DNA of 64,000 bases from Castanea sativa (GCF_040712315.1 NC_134022.1:2480001-2544000); one strand, 5' to 3'; positions 35,400-47,622 are shown, counted from the first letter of the stretch. Notes: a model not told the origin generated them from the sequence alone. Numbers and translations are program-made.

Positions 35400-36589
35400 C
35401 TAGTATGTAACCCATACTACCGCACGGGAATGACTATAATTTAATAAAACAATGGAAATAAATATATTGAATTTTATTATTTAAGTAATACTATTGGTTT
35501 TGTTATTTATTTATTAATCATGAGTTTAGTCATCTTTAAAAGACTTAGTTTATTCATGTTTAATAAAACTTAGTATTACGTAATTTTTTAACAAATATTT
35601 TTATCGTACAAAATTCTAATGAAAGAATGCTACATAGACATATATATTCAAGGTTGATTCATACACGGTACATATAACTATGATTAAGTTGCTTTATCAC
35701 AAACCATTTTTAATAAAATATTTTAATCAATTAAATGTGAATCTCATAACGTGCATCTCATAATAATATATAACAATAGAATAACGTGAATCTCATAAAA
35801 AAAATATCAATTAAAAATCACTAAAATTATGAGCATAAAACGTAAAGACAAACAAATAGGATAAGTACTAATTCCTTAAAAGAAAACTTACAGTGAATTG
35901 AGAAAATTAGACAAATAATCTTTGATATTTGAAGAATAATGAGATTACAACTTCCTTTTGAAATTAGGTAGAGACTCGTGCTGATAACGTGTTATGAAAA
36001 AGAAAAGAAACATGCAATATCAATGATAGGAGAACAAAACAATTTTATAATTAAACAATAAAAATTATTGACAAAAAGGAAAGAAAGTATAGGCAGATGA
36101 AAGACAATAAATATACAACATCAATCATAGGAAAACCACAAAATTATATAATTAAACAATAAAAAATTTACACAAAAAGTAACTGCAGATGAAAGAAAGC
36201 AGTAATCAAATCTTAGGAATGGTTGGAATTCGTTTTGCAGAGCATAAACCAGAACCATGAAATTGTAAAGACAAGTACAATTGAAATATTTGGAGAACCT
36301 TTTCTTATATAAGATACAAAAATACCCAAATACATGCATCATTGATACCGAGAGTTCTTTTGAAATTCCATGTGGAAAAGGGAGGTGAACCTGAAAATAT
36401 GTGGGTGTGGAAAAGGGAGGTGAACCTGAAAATACACGGGTGTGGAAAAAAAAAGAAGCACATCGGAATTACAAATTAGACTCCAATTTCATATTTACAT
36501 TGACACGTGGCGCAACAATATATTAGAATTCTAATTTAGAATTCCAATTGGAGTTTCTCTCTGCTTCACCTATTATATATATAACTAGA
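35400..36589 (-). mobile_element. Non-autonomous Helitron
   Basis: On the minus strand it begins TCTAGTTATATATATAATAG, preceded by A, and ends CCCGTGCGGTAGTATGGG, TTACATACTAG, followed by T. TC at the 5' end, a GC hairpin just before a 3' CTAG, and insertion between A and T are the Helitron hallmarks. The 1.19-kb interior has no helicase. A 37-bp direct repeat (TGTGGAAAAGGGAGGTGAAC) lies at 36371-36445. Confidence 0.65.
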
Positions 36590-37093
36590 TTTGAATAATA
36601 AACCTAAGTACTAATTAAGTTAAATAATTTGAGTATAATTAACCTCATGCAATTCTTTTAAAAGTAACGATGTTAAAACAAATGAATAATTGCCCTAAAG
36701 ATTACATTTGTATATTCATAGCTTTTATATTTAGATAGACTTTCACTTTAAATTAGTCGTACCAAAGTGGACTGAAATGCTACGTTAATATGGTTCAACA
36801 AAAGTAGTGATTGAGCCACACATGGGGTGGGGGTAATTTAAAAAAATAATTTTATAGTATGTATATTATTTACATTTTAAAAAATGTAGCAAATAAAAAT
36901 TGAAGTTCCCCCTCCCCAAATTTTGAGTCATTTAAATGGTGCTTTTGAAAGAAAGAGAAATCGTATTAAAATCATATAATTTAAGAGGTTTAACAAATTA
37001 AATTATGTAGAAAATGATAAATTTTTGTACATGTCTAATAAAAGAAATACATGACTTTTATCTATTCATTAAAATTTAGAAGAAGATTTGTAA

Positions 37094-37129
<36 letters not shown>

Positions 37130-37344
37130 GTTTGTCTTAACTAATATATTATCATCACAACTTGAGCCCTCAAACCAAAATTTCTGGCTCTGCCCTTGAA
37201 CAAAAGCGTATGTAATAACAATATATGCTTTGCTTAAGATTTTAAATATTACGTGTTTGAGATTTATATTTTTTTAAAAAAATAAATTTGGATTTAGAAT
37301 ATGTATTTTCAACCCAAACATGTCTTTTCCTATTATGTAAGTGC
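36590..37344. other. AT-rich intergenic sequence with a GT microsatellite
   Basis: No gene is seen. A (GT)n tract of about 28 bases is at 37098-37125. Two patches (36900-36925, 37160-37195) look like retroelement debris. Confidence 0.5.
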
Positions 37345-37945
37345 ACAAAAGTAGATCAAAGTGGACTAAAATGGACGGAAGTGGCCAAATGGACCAAATT
37401 GGGCCAAATAAAACAAAGTGGACAGAATGGAGAGAATAAGATTGAATGGACCAAACGAATAGGAACGAGGTGGACCGAACGGCCATATAGAACTAAAGTG
37501 GACCAGTAAGAATGAATAGACAAATTAGGACCAAAGTGGACAGAATGGATTAAAGTTGACTAAATAGGACCAATGTGGATTGAATAGGACTAAAATGGAC
37601 AGAACCAATGTGGACCAAATAAAACCAAAGTGGCCCGAATGACTCAAATAGAATTGAAAATGGATAGAATGGATTGAATAGGACCAATGTGGACCGAATA
37701 GGACCAAATAGAATCAGTGTGGACAAAATGCTCGAATAGAATTGAAATGGATAGAATGTAATGAATAGGACTAATGTGGACCGAATAGGAACAAATAGAA
37801 TCAAAGTGGACAGAATTGACCGAATAGGACCAAGGTAGACCGCATAGAGCCAAAGTGGACAAAATGGACCGAATAGGATCAATTGGACGAAATATGACTG
37901 AAGTGGACAAAATAGGACATATGGAAAGAATAGAACCAATGAGGA
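37345..37945. repeat. Degenerate 10-bp satellite (GGACCAAAGT/GGACCGAATA)
   Basis: About 600 bases made of units near TGGACCRAAT. Neighbouring units alternate GGACC-AAAGT and GGACC-GAATA types. A higher-order period of 88 bases is visible: GAATTGAAAATGGATAGAAT at 37651 recurs as GAATTGAAATGGATAGAATG at 37739. A separated piece lies at 38155-38210. Long minus-strand open frames through it are repeat artefacts. Confidence 0.85.
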
Positions 37946-38215
37946 CTAAATAAGACTTTTGAATATATATAATTTTTATTGCATTTTTAAGACTCATATT
38001 TCTAATGTCTAATGTCAATTCTTTGTATTTTTTAAACTCAAAACTAAAGACTTTAGCAAAAATATAATAAAAATTCATACTTTTCAACCCTTTTTGAACT
38101 AAATTAACTTGAAAAGGCAACCGACAAAAAGAATAAATTTAAGGCCCAATTTGTCGAAAATGGACTGAAGTGGAGCAAATTGGATCAAAGTAGACCTAAT
38201 TGGACCAAATAGAAA

Positions 38216-38656
38216 ATTTTTAATTGTTATGACAAACAGCAGGTGAGTTGTTATGTGTACTTTCTTTGTGAATTTTAAGAATAAGTATTTCATAATATTA
38301 TTCCACTTATAATGGGTTTGTGTTTGACACCTTTTTAAGGACCACAAAATCTCAACATTGACACTTTTTTTGTTGTCTTTGGTTCTGCTTTTACATTTTT
38401 GCTATTTTTATAACTATTGTTTGATTGTTATTAGCTTTGTCATTGACTGTTTGTTGGTGCCTTTCTATTTTATCTTCATGGGGTCGTCAATGTGTAAGCT
38501 TGTTAGCATTTGAAAGTGTCAGTCATTAAAAAATTTCTTGCATCCCTATCCCAAAAAAATTAAATGGAGAATGAAATTATTGTTTATTTTTTATTATTGT
38601 TTTTTTGTAACAGTGTAGAATTTATACTGTTTTTTTTTTTTTGTTTGATCTTGTAA
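38216..38656. other. Short intergenic stretch
   Basis: AT-rich DNA between the satellite and the MuDR-like fragment; nothing recognisable. Confidence 0.4.
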
Positions 38657-39058
38657 GTGTGTATTTTAGCATGCAGAATGGACGCCCAATATTTTACTAT
38701 GAATGTGCATCATGGTGGTTATTTCACTCTTAATCCTTGTCGGTACATGGGAGGTGCAGTGGGAATAGTGGTTAATTGTAATGCTGAGATGTGTTCGAAA
38801 TGTGAGATTGAGTCTATATGTAAGCAGTTTAGGGGAAGATATTCTAAAAAGATACCGTCGCCAACATCCTCTAAAAGGGGAAGATATTCTAAAAAGATAC
38901 CGTCGCCAACATCCACTAAAATATGGCTTCCTTGTTTTCCTCTAAATATTTTTGCAAATCAACTCTATTTCGACGCATATTTAGCAAGAAAAGGAAAAGT
39001 AAGAATAGTTTTTCAAACCTTTTTTAAGAATACAATCAAATATAGGAGGATGAGATAA
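38657..39058 (+). pseudogene. Fragment of a MuDR-type transposase N-terminus, rearranged
   Basis: The open frame has MDAQYFTMNVHHGGYFTLNP and RYMGGAVGIVVN near its start. This resembles the N-terminal PB1-like domain of plant MuDR transposases, which typically carries a VHHGG core and a Y-x-GG further on. The rest of the transposase (zinc finger, catalytic DDE core) is absent. Residues 60-89 hold an in-frame, nearly perfect 15-residue tandem duplication (RGRYSKKIPSPTS(S/T)K), caused by a 45-bp direct repeat at 38832-38921. No inverted repeats were found. It is most likely a dead fragment; no expression can be inferred. Confidence 0.5.
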
Positions 39059-39133
39059 TTTTTCTAAAGAAAGAAAATAAAATTGACTCCTTTTTTGGGT
39101 AAACCTTAAGTGGTAGTGATAAAAAAATAAGAG

Positions 39134-39291
39134 AGGTGCTACGTCCACAACATTTTTACAACAAATCATAGGTAGTTAGCTATTATTGGTTTAAATTTGA
39201 ACTTAACACTAAGATTATTTTTTTGTTCCAACAATAACAATCAGTAACAACTTGCCACTTATTATTTATTGTAAAAATATTATGAACATAT
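39134..39291. mobile_element. MITE with ACAACATTTTTACAACAAAT-type ends
   Basis: The left arm (CCACAACATTTTTACAACAA) pairs with the complement of TTATTGTAAAAATATTATGA at the right. The centre is TATTATTGGTTTAAATTTG-type AT-rich DNA. It lies about 300 bp upstream of the Vps62-family gene. Confidence 0.55.
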
Positions 39292-39588
39292 CATTTTTCA
39301 AAAAATATAGTGGACCTAGTAGTACTACCCTTTTTAATAGGGTAAAATACGAATATACGAAAAAAGGTACTAAAATAGATAAATGAATAAAAGGTACTAA
39401 AAAAGGTAAACGAAAACCGCCGAAAGGTACTATAAAAGAAAAGGATGCAGCAATAGTGAACTTGGGGCAAAGTTTGGAGTTATTTATTAAAACCCTTTCT
39501 TTCTTCCATGACACAGAAACCTCTAGCTGCTCAAAATAACAAAAAAGAAGTTTTTTTTTGTTGCTGAAACAACAAAAAAGAAGTTGAG

Positions 39589-42067
39589 ATGGCCCTTTTA
39601 TTCCCAATGAATTTAGCAAAATTTGCTTCTTTTCTTATCACTTTATTTGTTATTTTGGTAGCAGGAGATTGTATTCGTGTTATTTGTAGAATTTCACCAT
39701 GTCCTACAACAAATCCGCCCTTGCCTATTGAAACTGTTTTCCAGCTACCCTCTTCATTACCAATTTGGCCATCAGGTACCTCTCAATATGATCTTTAGTA
39801 GGTTATTGTTAATTTTCATTATTATTATAATATTGATTCCATTAACCAACTTCAAAAATTTTGGACTAAAATTAAAAAAGTGAGTTAAACTCAAGATTTT
39901 AATGTGTTGAGTTAATACTTGCGAGTAAACACCTAGTGTGTAAGAGCATTTGCATTCCGTTATTCTATTCTATTCTATTTTATCATCTCAAAAAGTTACT
40001 TTATCAATTATATCATATCATTTTACAATACTCACAGCATCCTAACTTTTATTTTACAATACAACACATTAAAATAATATTTCTACACAATAAAATAATA
40101 TATCCCAAAACCCAAATAAAGACAAAAACCCAAAAATAAAGAGAGAGAGAAAAATTCAGATTGAATAAAAAACTATTATTTAGTTTTACCATTGTGCTAC
40201 AGTGCAATTTTACATTTAGAATCGCAGTGTAGCACAATTGCAATTTTTTTTTGAAATAGTCTACATTTACAAGTCCGGATGCAGTGGGATTTTTGGGCTT
40301 TTATACTAAATTAAACTAACATATAGCATATGTCATTCCAAATGCGAATCCTCCAATAAATTTTACTTTTTATTTTTTTTTGGAACGCTATCTATTGTAC
40401 ATAAAAATAGTAATTAAGTCTGGGTCTCAAAAATTTGTGGGAACAGTCAAAGATGTGTAATTTTTGATAAGTGTGGGCAACATGTGTAATTTTTTTATTA
40501 AATTGTTTTGGCGTCCTATGCTACTACAGGAACAGGATTTGCTACTGCATCTGTGAGTCTGGGAGATTTACGAGTTTCTGAAGCAACAGAGTTCGACGTA
40601 GTATGGAGGACTCGTTCGGGTGGTCCAGACAACCTTGGAGCAACATTCTTTGAACCCTCAACAGTTGATATAGCACAAGGATACGCTGTGCTAGGTTACC
40701 ATAGCCAACCCAACAACAAGCGTTTCAGTGGACGAAGTGTTGTAGCCTACGATGATCTAAATGGAAATATAAAGGCTCCGGTGGATTACATTAGTGTGTG
40801 GAACAGCTTGTCATTCGAAATCGATCAAGATGGAATTGGTTATATCTGGTCGCCAAAATGCCCAGATGGTTACAAAGCCTTAGGCCATGTTGTCACAAAC
40901 TCAACTCAGAAGCCATCCCCAGATAAAATTAGGTGTGTTAAAGCTGAGCTCACCGAGCAATGTGAGCATTACAAGTGGATTTGGGGTGCTAAAGGTTTCA
41001 ATGTTTATACTACAAGGCCTAAAAATAGAGGGACCCAAGCAATGGGGGTTCATTTGGGTTCATTTGTTGCCCAAGTTGGTGGGGTTATGTCTGATATAGC
41101 TTGCTTGAAGAATACCAAATCTGATTTATCTGCTATGCCTACACTAGACCAACTTAAGCCATTAATTGAAGCCTACGCTCCATGGGTGTTCTTTCATTCT
41201 GATGAATATTACCTGCCTGCTACACCGGAATGGTTTTTTGAGAATGGGGGAATGTTATATAAGAAAGGGGACGAGGCAAATCCTGTTGCGATTAAGCCCG
41301 ACGGCTCAAACCTTCCTCAAGGTGGTTCAGATGATGGTGCCTATTGGATAGATATGCCACCTGACTCAGCCGCCAGAGACAAGCTTGAGAGAGGAAATTT
41401 AGCAATAGCTAAGGCTTTTGTGCATGTAAAGCCCATGTTTGGTGCTACATTCACTGACATAGTTATATGGATGTATTATCCATTTAATGGCCCTGCCACG
41501 ATAAAGTTTAAAATTTTCAACATTAAATTCGATCGCCTAGGTGAACATACTGGTGATTGGGAGCATGTGACCTTGAGAGTCAACAATTTCAATGGAGAGC
41601 TACAGAGTATCTATTTGTCTGAACACAGTGGGGGTATGTGGGTGGATGCTACAGATATCGAGTTTCAAGATCGTAACAAGCCTGCTGTGTATGCATCAAA
41701 GCATGGACATGCATTTTATTCAAAGCCTGGACTTGTTTTGGATGGGAGTCATGGAATTGGATTAAGGAATGATTGTGAAAAGGCTGATTTGTACTTGGAT
41801 ACTGGACTTTATTATACACTAGTGTCAGCCGAGTATTTGGGCACAGCAATTGTTGAGCCACCTTGGATCAACTACAGCAGAGAATGGGGTCCAAGATCTG
41901 CTATTTATGTTCAGGATGAGATTGACAAGATTATTAAAAGAATACCTGTTTTTCTTAGGGGTCTTTTCAGGAGCCTTTTTTTCCGCCATATACCAATTAA
42001 AGTACTGGAGGAGGAAGGGCCAACATCGATCAAGACCAAGAGCAGTTGGTATGGAGATGAAATTTGA
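39589..42067 (+). CDS. Vps62/DUF946 family protein (2 exons)
   Basis: Plant-enriched family related to the yeast vacuolar sorting protein Vps62; the biochemical role is unknown. Exon 1 is 39589-39775, ending CCATCAG before GTACCT. Exon 2 is 40530-42067, preceded by CTACTACAG. The phase 1 joint restores PSG-TGF, and 574 residues result. Residues 1-26 are a hydrophobic signal peptide or anchor (FASFLITLFVILVAG). The body has the family landmarks: PIETVFQLPSSLPIWP, VVWRTRSGGPDNLGATFFEP, YAVLGYHSQPNN, APWVFFHSDEYYLP, HTGDWEHVTLRV, YASKHGHAFYSKPG and EWGP. No frameshifts or stops were found, and the length is normal for the family. The 754-bp intron holds MITE copy 5. Nearest flanking features are TE pieces, so context gives no function. 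Confidence 0.92.
39944..40353. mobile_element. Tourist-like MITE, copy 5, inside the Vps62-family intron
   Basis: Left end GAGCATTTGCATTCC preceded by TAA (39941-39943); right end GGAATG-type inverse ending GCGAATCCTC, then CAA (one change from TAA). The family hairpin is at 40194-40238 (GTGCTACAGTGCAATTTTAC, then AGAATCGCAGTGTAGCAC). It occupies more than half of the intron and leaves the splice sites intact. Confidence 0.8.
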
Positions 42068-43989
42068 TAGTCTATATTTGTTATGACTTTCATTTTATTT
42101 TTATGCAACTGTAGGGCAAATAAATTAAATGCAAGCCCCCCCTTTTTTTTTTTATAACAGTTGGCCAGTAAATAAATAATGGCAAACGATGTAAGTCAAG
42201 AGTTTATTTATAAACGTTTGTGTATAAATACGATGAAGCCTTTAAGAGAATATTCAAGTGTCAACATAGTATTGCATAATTTATCTTAATCAATTATATA
42301 GTAAAGTGCGAGACATCGTAGAACCAATTTTGAATGGGACATGTGAAAAACACATGAATACGCAAGCCGTTACAGGCCCTTAGCCTTCTTTTGCTTTCAT
42401 TATATGATGTATTAAATTGTTAATAAAGAATTAAAAAAAACCAAAGATTTGGTTAATTATATCTAACTTTTCTAATGGCAAAGATTGAATTTAGTCATCT
42501 AGTGCACTAGACACGTTTATATAAATAAAACATTTAAAGCAAAAGCTATGAGGTCATTGATGGGTATGTAAATTTGATGAAAGGTTTTTTTTTCCAATGA
42601 ATTAATCTTTTGTAACACCGAAAAAACCCTTAATGGATTAGAATATACCAAAAGATAGAAGGGAAAAAAAATAGGAGAAAATAGGATTTTATGAATGGGG
42701 GGAGGGAGGGGGGAATTATAACAAGTATAAAATTGAACTAATTTAATAGAGTCAAACAAGAAATATGAAGAGTTTGGTAAGCTAACCATATTTCTTTTGT
42801 AAATATTTGGTAAATTTAGGGATAAAAGTCTAATATTTGAGAAGTTTGGGGGGGGGGGGGGGGAGGGAGGGGAATGAACATCTTAACATATAATGGTGTA
42901 TTTATTATGTTCTTGTTATTGATAAGCATTTCTCAGATTAATTTTACTTTCAAGTTTGTCTTTTAATCTTGTCCCACCTCACCTAAAATCATGTCTCCAC
43001 CACTAGTTAAATATATATGGGGCAATATATAAGATCTTAACTTCTTTTTGTAATCTTTACTAAAAAATTAACAGTAATGTATTTTACTTTAATTTTCATT
43101 TTTAATAATTTTAAAAAATTACTGGTGATATTGCATTTTTCATTTAACTATCACATGCATCTTATTAGCGACTAATTTTGATATATGATGAAACACATTA
43201 TAGAGAATCCTATTAGGGTATATATAGAGACTAGCACATTTAGTGTTAGGTAAATATAGATGAGCTTTATACTACAATTAGGCCTTTTGGGTCAATACAT
43301 AAAATATTATAAACCCAAATTTATCTCTAACAAATGACATGCACACTTGTACTCCAATACACATTGTCAATTCATTTGCAATAATTCTTCTCTAAAAAAT
43401 AAGCTATACTCCTGTTCTATTTGTTCTCTCACTCACACTCTCTCCAAAAAAAAAAAAGGTGGGCAAATAAGTGGTAAATAAAACTTATTTAAAATGAGTA
43501 TATAAAAATGAGTATTTATGTCACTTCATTATTTTTTAAGGCTAAAATATTAATTTTGTCCTGAAAATTTGCATGAAAATCATTTTTAGTCTCTCTAAAT
43601 TATTAAAAATGCTATATTTTATGCCTTTCCAATTTCCACACACTCTTGGTAATTATTATGTGTCTATAAGAATGTTTAGTTTGCAACCACGATGGATCCA
43701 GGATTTTAGTTCAAGGGCCAAGAAAGGTCAAAATAAAGAGGTTGAAAACAAATTAATTCAAAAAAATTTCATTAATATAAGTAAAACGTACTTAATTAAT
43801 TAAAAGAAGTTACTTAAACATATAAAATATACTTCATGAATAAATGTTTATTCATAGAAGCATCAATGTTTATTTCTAACTATTCAAAAAAAAAAAAACA
43901 GTTATTATTATTATTTTTAAATATATTATTGTAAACGAATAAAAAATAAAACAACAATTACAACGACGAATTCAAACTCCATTCAGGAG
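42068..43989. other. 3' flank of Vps62-family gene and AT-rich intergenic DNA
   Basis: Likely holds the Vps62-family 3' UTR just after 42067. Further on there are G-runs (42701-42713, 42846-42865) and AT-rich DNA without a credible gene. Confidence 0.45.
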
Positions 43990-44146
43990 CTAACGAAAGT
44001 TTCAGTTTATTTTAGTTTTTAACTTCTTTTTTGTATTATTCATAGATCTTGTTACGCTTTTTGGTATTATTTATGGGTCACATTGTACTATTTAGCTAAT
44101 CACTCTTAATTTTAGCTAAATAAACAGTTTCTAAACGGACCCTCAA
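43990..44146. mobile_element. Partial MITE of the GGGTCCGTTTAGA family
   Basis: The right end reads CAGTTTCTAAACGGACCCTC, the inverse of the GGGTCCGTTTAGATAG end at 16369. Its interior (TTTTTGGTATTATTTATGGG) is diverged. The left end is not clear. Confidence 0.45.
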
Positions 44147-44454
44147 TTTGACATTGGAATGTTGTAATCTCACCAGGCAAGAGAAGCACTCAAAATTGCA
44201 TGACATGCACTCTACAATAGCGCATCCTTCAAATTCAGGTAATCTTCGCTTTTGTGATTGAATGACTAATGAATTGGACACATCTTAGAAAGGCACAAAA
44301 TTTTAGATATTTTACCTCGACAAGTTGTATAAGTGTCTATAGGATGACCAAAATATTATGATATCATGTAGCCCCAACATTTCATATATTTTTAATGATA
44401 TATCACAAAATTTACACACAATTATTTACATGTACATATACTATATATATATAT

Positions 44455-45005
44455 AATTTGAAATCTAATTGGATCTAGACTCTTCAGTTTTTGCGCACTC
44501 GCGCGCGCACAAACACACACACACACATATGATTTGAAATCTAATTGAATTTAGACTCTTCAGTTTTTGCACCTAATAATTCATTTGCCATAAAAATTAA
44601 AAAATTAAATGGGGCACATGGCACAAAATTGAACTTCAATTTAGAATCTAACTGAATTTAGACTCTTTAATTTTTGAACCTAATGATTCACTCGATTCAA
44701 AAATTAAAAAATTAAATAAGACACATGGCGCAAAATTAAACATGATTTAGAATCTAATTGGATCAAGACTTTTCAAATTTTGCACCCAATAATTCACTTG
44801 TCACAAAAATTAAAAAACTAGATAGGGCACATGGTGCAAAAATCAAACTTCAATTAAAATTCAATTTAGAATCTAATTAAATTTAAACTCTTTGATTTTT
44901 GCACCTAATAATTCACTTGACACACAAATTTAAAATTAGATAAAACATGTAGCACAAAAGTATACTTTAATTTAGAATTTAATTGTATTTTTTCTTAGCT
45001 TCATC

Positions 45006-45039
<34 letters not shown>

Positions 45040-45040
45040 G
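44455..45040 (-). repeat. Second Helitron-head array, about 108-bp period, ending in (ATT)n
   Basis: Units carrying GGGRCACATGGCGCAAAATT recur at about 44610, 44718, 44826 and 44946 (108, 108 and 120 bases apart), alternating with AATCTAATTGAATTTAGACT. The last unit ends CTTAGCTTCATCTATTATT and runs into an (ATT)n tract (45007-45038), as the 34.5-kb array does. A GCGCGC/CACACA tract lies at 44497-44527. Confidence 0.7.
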
Positions 45041-45393
45041 ATATAAAGATATATATACATAGGGGCATGATAGTAAATGTATATACATATTTTTCATACT
45101 GTCACTTCTCTTATCAATCAAACAAAGTAAATTTATATATATTTTTCATCCTTTCAATTTTGTATCTTATATACCAAACAAATATAATACAAATGTTTTT
45201 TATCCGCCCAACCTTTTCTATTGTTCCATTTTTCCTTTTCTCAATCAAACATAGTCTTATGATCACAACGATAATATGGATACATACATTAAAATTCAAC
45301 TAACAGGGCCTAATTTATAAAAAGAAAGGTTTGGTTGGACGTTAGCACTAAGAGAGAAAAATATTTTGACAAAGAATTCTACACTTATTAATA

Positions 45394-45500
45394 TGTAAAA
45401 TTGTTTAATAGCAAGTAAAAAAAAAAATCGGTAATAAGTCCAAATAAAAACTTACCATCTTTTATCTATTCGAAAAAAAGTCTAAATTTTTTGTGTTAAG

Positions 45501-45536
<36 letters not shown>

Positions 45537-45643
45537 TAAAATTGTTTAATAGCAAGTAAAAAAAAAAATATCGGTAATAAGTCCAAATAAAAACTTACCA
45601 TCTTTTATCTATTCGAAAAAAAGTCTAAATTTTTTGTGTTAAT

Positions 45644-45675
<32 letters not shown>
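45394..45675. repeat. 141-bp direct tandem duplication ending in (GA)n
   Basis: The block starting TGTAAAATTGTTTAATAGCA at 45394 is repeated at 45535, 141 bases later, almost without change. Both copies end in GA tracts (45506-45534 and 45647-45683), the second followed by GT repeats to about 45705. Confidence 0.85.
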
Positions 45676-45687
<12 letters not shown>

Positions 45688-46004
45688 GTGTGTGTGTGTG
45701 TGTGTAAAGAAAAGGAATAAATGAGAAAAGTTGCACTGTTGGGTTGGGCGGTTGAGATTTTAATAGCTTTGCAGTGATTCTTAAGGATAGCCTTTGCGGC
45801 ACGCATTCAGCCTTTGTGAAAATGTCCCTTTAGCTATTCGAAAAGTCACCTTCTATTTTCAGCGAGTCATATGTTTTTGGGCTTTTTCTAATGTTTCTCT
45901 CTCGTACATTCTCACCCAGAATTTGCTTATAATAATAATAATAATAATAATAATAAGGGTCATGCTAACTATTGGTTTTAGGATAGAATGCAAATTTTCT
46001 GTAA

Positions 46005-47079
46005 GAGCACCAGCATTGAATGGGCTAAACTCATTTTCTATGCCAAATTATAGAATAGGATAGCATTGAGGCCCAAAAGACAGGTCCATTGAATGTTGGG
46101 TTTTGTAAGAATTGCAAAAAAAAATACCATGAGCTACGGTGCGATTCTAAACATAGAATTGCACTGTAGCTCAATGGTAAACGTTATATTAATAATTTAT
46201 TGTAAAATATCAGTCTGGTTCTTTGTCATCTCCTCTCTCTGATATTTTATCTCTGTCTCTCCGCTACACTTGATCTCTGCCTCTCCATTGCTGAGCTCTT
46301 CCATCACACACCAAGCTGCTTGGTTCTTTGTCATCCCCTCTCTCTTGTCATGCCAATTCACCTCTCTCTTTTCTCATTACCCTCTCTCACTCCCTTGACT
46401 CGCTATTGGCCGAAGCAAGGTCCGACGAAGGCGTGGGTTTCAAATTGGCAGCGTGGATTTCAAATCGGTGATAGCGTATTTTCGACGGCCTGGGTTGACT
46501 CACTGTTGGCCGAAGCAAGGTTCGACGAAGGCGTGGCGGCGATGGCGTGGGTTTCAAATCGGCGGCGTGGATTTCAAATCGGTGATAGCGTATTTTTGAC
46601 GGCCTGGGTTTCAAATCGGCGGCGTGGGTTTCTAATCGGTGGCTTGGGTTTCTGATCGGTGGCTTGGGTTTGCTAATTGGTAACTTGGGGTTGCTGATCG
46701 GTGGCTTGTGGAGATCGGTGAGTCGGCGTGGTGGGTTTGAAGTGATTTCCCTTTTGGTGGCTTGTGTTTCTTTCCCTTTTGGTGGTTGTTTCTTGTGGTT
46801 GTTGTTGGTGGTGAGTTTGGTTGTGGTGGTGGTTGTTGGCCGGTGGCGTGGTGGTGGCAAGGTGGATTTCTGGGTTTTTCATTTTTGGAACAGAGTTTCT
46901 CTGAGAGGAAATTTTGTTGGGTATATATTTTAATGCGTAAATATATTATTTTAATGAGTAGAATAGTAAAATAGAAGTTTTGATGTTGGGTGTAATGAAA
47001 AATGGTATTGTATAATTAATAAAGTAGCTTTTTGGATGGTAAAATAGGATAGAATTAGGAAAAATGAATGTAGATGCTC
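46005..47079. mobile_element. Tourist-like MITE, copy 6 (1-kb form with internal tandem repeat)
   Basis: Ends GAGCACCAGCATTGAATG and GAATGTAGATGCTC; TAA at 46002-46004 and 47080-47082. The hairpin is at 46131-46172 (GAGCTACGGTGCGATTCTAA, then TAGAATTGCACTGTAGCTC). The GC-rich filler contains a tandem repeat: CGAAGCAAGGTCCGACGAAG at 46411 recurs at 46511 with one change, together with several GCGTGG(A/G)TTTCAAATCGG units. Open frames on both strands in the filler come from these repeats. Confidence 0.85.
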
Positions 47080-47466
47080 TAATGTACCATTTTATATTCT
47101 ACTAATCACTGCTTACTATGTGTATGATTATTTTCCGTTTTAAACTTCTGTTATTTTATAAGGAGAGTAAAATGAAAACATGACAAGTAGTGATTGGTAG
47201 AATATAGAGTGGTAAATAGAAAGTGGTATAGAAGAATAATTTATTTTAGGAAAGTTTTAACACCATTTTTGTCGAAAATGAAAAAAATTGTTAAAATATT
47301 ATTATATTTTTTATTTTTCCATAAAAAATTTCTTTAAATGAATTGTTAACTATTGCCTTAAGGGCATCTGTTAGCATTTTTCTAATAATAATAATAATAA
47401 TAATAACCTCTTTATTATCTTATTTAGTTATTCCTTTCTTTCTTATTAGTGCTCATGTGCATAGAT

Positions 47467-47569
47467 CAAAGAAGTCAATCTCGTATCGGAGGCTGTATCG
47501 GTTTGACCAGTAGAACGATATATTTCTGTACCGGTCAATAATGGTGTACCATTTCGAGTTTACTATTAT

Positions 47570-47622
<53 letters not shown>

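Noticed and set aside
37345..37945. Possible CRISPR-like array
   Set aside because: Units are contiguous and degenerate with no spacers, and this is plant nuclear DNA.
37525..38120. Several long minus-strand open frames (up to 158 codons) rich in Phe, Ser and Leu
   Set aside because: They come from the 10-bp satellite, in which stops are rare by composition.
40508..40529. Starting the Vps62-family protein at 40508 in a single exon
   Set aside because: There is no ATG there, and the family's N-terminus (LPSSLPIWPSG) is in exon 1 at 39589, with matching splice sites and phase.
46387..46860. 157-codon minus-strand frame and overlapping plus-strand frames
   Set aside because: All lie in the tandem-repeat filler of MITE copy 6; low-complexity Pro/Thr/Lys or Val/Gly peptides.
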